A stretch of 64,000 nucleotides of DNA from contig JAODUO010000419.1 in NCBI GenBank assembly GCA_025642075.2, positions 751,001 to 815,000 on the forward strand, read 5' to 3'. Numbering within the stretch: the stretch's first letter is position 1; each line of letters opens with the position of its first letter. The stretch comes from Ridgeia piscesae. Its lineage: Eukaryota; Annelida; Polychaeta; Sabellida; Siboglinidae. This document shows positions 1 through 64,000 of this stretch, in pieces. A program made the position numbers and the translations under genes. The notes beneath the pieces are model-generated. The model was not told the DNA's origin. It made no database searches and saw only the letters and a program-made list of their open reading frames with translations.

Positions 1-694
1 AGTACACACTGAGCACCATTCATCAGACACACCAGAGTACACACTAAAGCATCAGTAAATCAGACACACCAGAGTACACACTGAGCATCATTAAATCAGA
101 CACACCAGAGTACACACTGAGCATCAGTCATCAGACACACCAGAGAACACACTGAGCACCATTCATCAGACACACCAGAGTACACACTGAGCACCATTCA
201 ACAGACACACCAGAGTACACACTGAGCATCATTCAAAAGACACACCAGAGTACACACTGAGCATCATTCATCAGACACACCAGAGTACACACTGAGCACC
301 ATTCATCAGACACACCAGAGTACACACTGAGCATCAGTCAAAAGACACACCAGAGTACACACTGAGCATCATTCAACAGACACACCAGAGTACACACTGA
401 GCATCAGTCAAAAGACACACCAGAGTACACACTGAGCATCATTCAACAGACACACCAGAGTACACACTGAGCATCAGTCAAAAGACACACCAGAGTACAC
501 ACTGAGCATCATTCAACAGACACTCCAGAGTACACACTGAGCACATTCAACAGACACACCAGAGTACACACTGAGCATCATTCAACAGACACTCCAGAGA
601 ACACACTGAGCGACATTCAACAGACACACCAGAGTACACACTGAGCACATTCAACAGACACACCAGAGTACACACTGAGCATCATTCAACAGAC
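1..694. repeat. 35-bp tandem minisatellite (left edge)
   Basis: About twenty head-to-tail copies of a 35-bp unit (core CACACCAGAGTACACACTGA) run in from the window edge. Copies differ at a few positions (CATCATTCA, CACCATTCA, CATCAGTCA) and some near 540-660 are shortened by 1-2 bases. By position it lies in the intron that follows the last exon seen here. It has no coding potential that I would trust. Confidence 0.93.
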
Positions 695-1010
695 ACACAT
701 TGTGAACACTGTAGAATACACAGAGCATTAGTCAACAAACATTCCAGTGTCTACTTCTAATATTCAAGATGACAAACTCTTAATGTGGCCAATTTTAAGG
801 TTGCAGATATAAATGTTTTCCAGTTTATTTGACTGTGAGGTGTCCTGGCAACAAAACACACAAGTACCAAAGTTGGCAGCGAAAAAGATTTCAAACCTGT
901 CTCACCTGACAAGTAAATAACTGTCACTAGAAATCATTCTCATCATTTATGCTTATAATTATGCTATGACTGTTTTTGATAGTGCTAAGGCAGAGAAAAA
1001 TCTCACTTAC

Positions 1011-63003
<61,993 letters not shown>

Positions 63004-63445
63004 CTGTAAATTATTACTTCTGGTCATGAATTATATTTTTTTATTTTCAGAAATGTTGTTACACTTTTTCAGGCAATTGTTATTTTTACTTTAAAATGAT
63101 CACATCAACTTTTTTTTGATGGAATATAAAATACATAATGTTCCTCATAAAATGTCATAGTTTGCTTAACTTTAGAAACATTCATATTTTATTTACTTTA
63201 CGAATAAATAATATGTTAAGTTATGTAATCTGCCTGCATGCCTGAATAAATATTAACTAATAGTAATACACTTGATAATAAGTTTGTCTAATATGAATAA
63301 ATAAAATGGAAAATAATAAACAATAATAGTTAAGAAAAGTGTTTATCTTTATTCAACAAGGACAATTTCATTACACAACTTAATATCTACTATTATTACT
63401 TGAACATCAGAAATGTTTTAGTGAAAAAAATGGAATTCCCTTATA

Positions 63446-64000
63446 CAGTCGCGCCTCGCTATAACGCGACTCGCTATAACGCGAATCGGCTATAACGCGG
63501 TCGGTCGTGGACCCCAAATTTCTGCCGCCAGGGGGGAAATGGGCGCTACAGCTAACAATAACGCTGTAATTAACTGTCACTTATTTTTATGAAGTCCTCA
63601 TGTTTGTCTTGTACAGGTGTATCTAGAAACAATTTATTGATATTAAGAAATTTAACACAGAAGTACAACTACGTTGCTGAGTTCGTTGTTTGTTGTGCCC
63701 CTGGCTTCTGCTCTGCCGTCGGCTTCGCGGCACCAATCCAATCGTTTTTCAGTGTTTTTTTAAAACGTTACCAATTCCTTTGATTGCATTTAATTAACTT
63801 TAGGCTCAGTAAATTTGGTACAAAGTCCTGTTTGTTTGCGCCGATATCATTCGTGTTTGTCTCCTGCCAGTTCGCTGTGGCTTCGGCGAAGGCGCCCGTT
63901 CACTGTGGCTTCCGCGAACGGGTGCTTTCGCCGGCTTGTAAATGGCAATTAAATTGCTTACGAATCGGGCGGTGACAAAAAATTATGGTACTGAAATGGC
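63446..64000. mobile_element. pogo/Tigger-like element, left end; runs off the window
   Basis: After a TA at 63444-63445 the sequence starts CAGTCGCGCCTCGCTATAAC and has three iterations of CGCTATAACGCG-like motif, typical of pogo/Tigger (Tc1/mariner) terminal repeats. The sequence to the window edge is more GC-rich than the introns and has no complete gene. The other end is not in the window. Confidence 0.65.

Overview
The window is animal genomic DNA. It has AT-rich introns, GT-AG exons, microsatellites, minisatellites and cut-and-paste transposons. Almost all of it is one very large gene on the minus strand. I read this as the invertebrate orthologue of PKHD1L1 (fibrocystin-L, the paralogue of the polycystic-kidney protein fibrocystin). 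The organism is probably a marine bilaterian invertebrate, and a lophotrochozoan such as a mollusc is my best guess. The clade is weakly supported; the gene family is strongly supported.

I could trace 56 consecutive coding exons, from 63003 (5' side) down to 1011 (3' side). Every junction has an AG acceptor and a GT donor, except one GC donor. The codon phases join across all 55 internal introns without a break. The joined frame is about 12.87 kb, or roughly 4290 codons, close to the full length of the vertebrate protein. The 5' end (signal peptide and start of IPT1) lies above 64000. The 3' end (presumably the transmembrane segment and tail) lies below 1.

Domain order along the gene: IPT1-3 (63.0-56.3 kb), PA14 (55.9-54.9 kb), a fibrocystin-type linker (51.5-37.3 kb), IPT4-7 (36.7-32.1 kb), a cupredoxin-like insert (31.7-31.1 kb), IPT8-14 (30.1-25.4 kb), G8 domain 1 (25.5-24.4 kb), parallel beta-helix 1 (24.0-21.2 kb), G8 domain 2 (19.9-19.3 kb), parallel beta-helix 2 (14.5-9.0 kb), a conserved membrane-proximal region ending in an RRKR motif (8.5-6.4 kb), and a C-terminal part with two Ig-like beta-sandwiches and a possible SEA-like module (5.6-1.0 kb). 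The product should be a giant type I membrane protein with a large extracellular part.

The introns hold most of the unusual material. There are eight minisatellite arrays or array-like tracts (units of about 35, 66, 38, 36, 44, 62, 82 and 70 bp), and several abut splice sites. In three cases the repeat unit visibly contains the neighbouring splice site: the 36-bp array carries the exon end and donor, and the 70-bp array and the short 62-bp tract carry the acceptor. Mobile DNA includes three copies of a TTAA-flanked piggyBac-like element (two nested to give a 2.1-kb palindrome), a broken Ty3/gypsy remnant, two TA-flanked MITE-like elements, one TIR element with perfect 16-bp ends, and the start of a pogo/Tigger-like element at the right edge. 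I saw no second host gene, no tRNA or rRNA gene and no CRISPR array.
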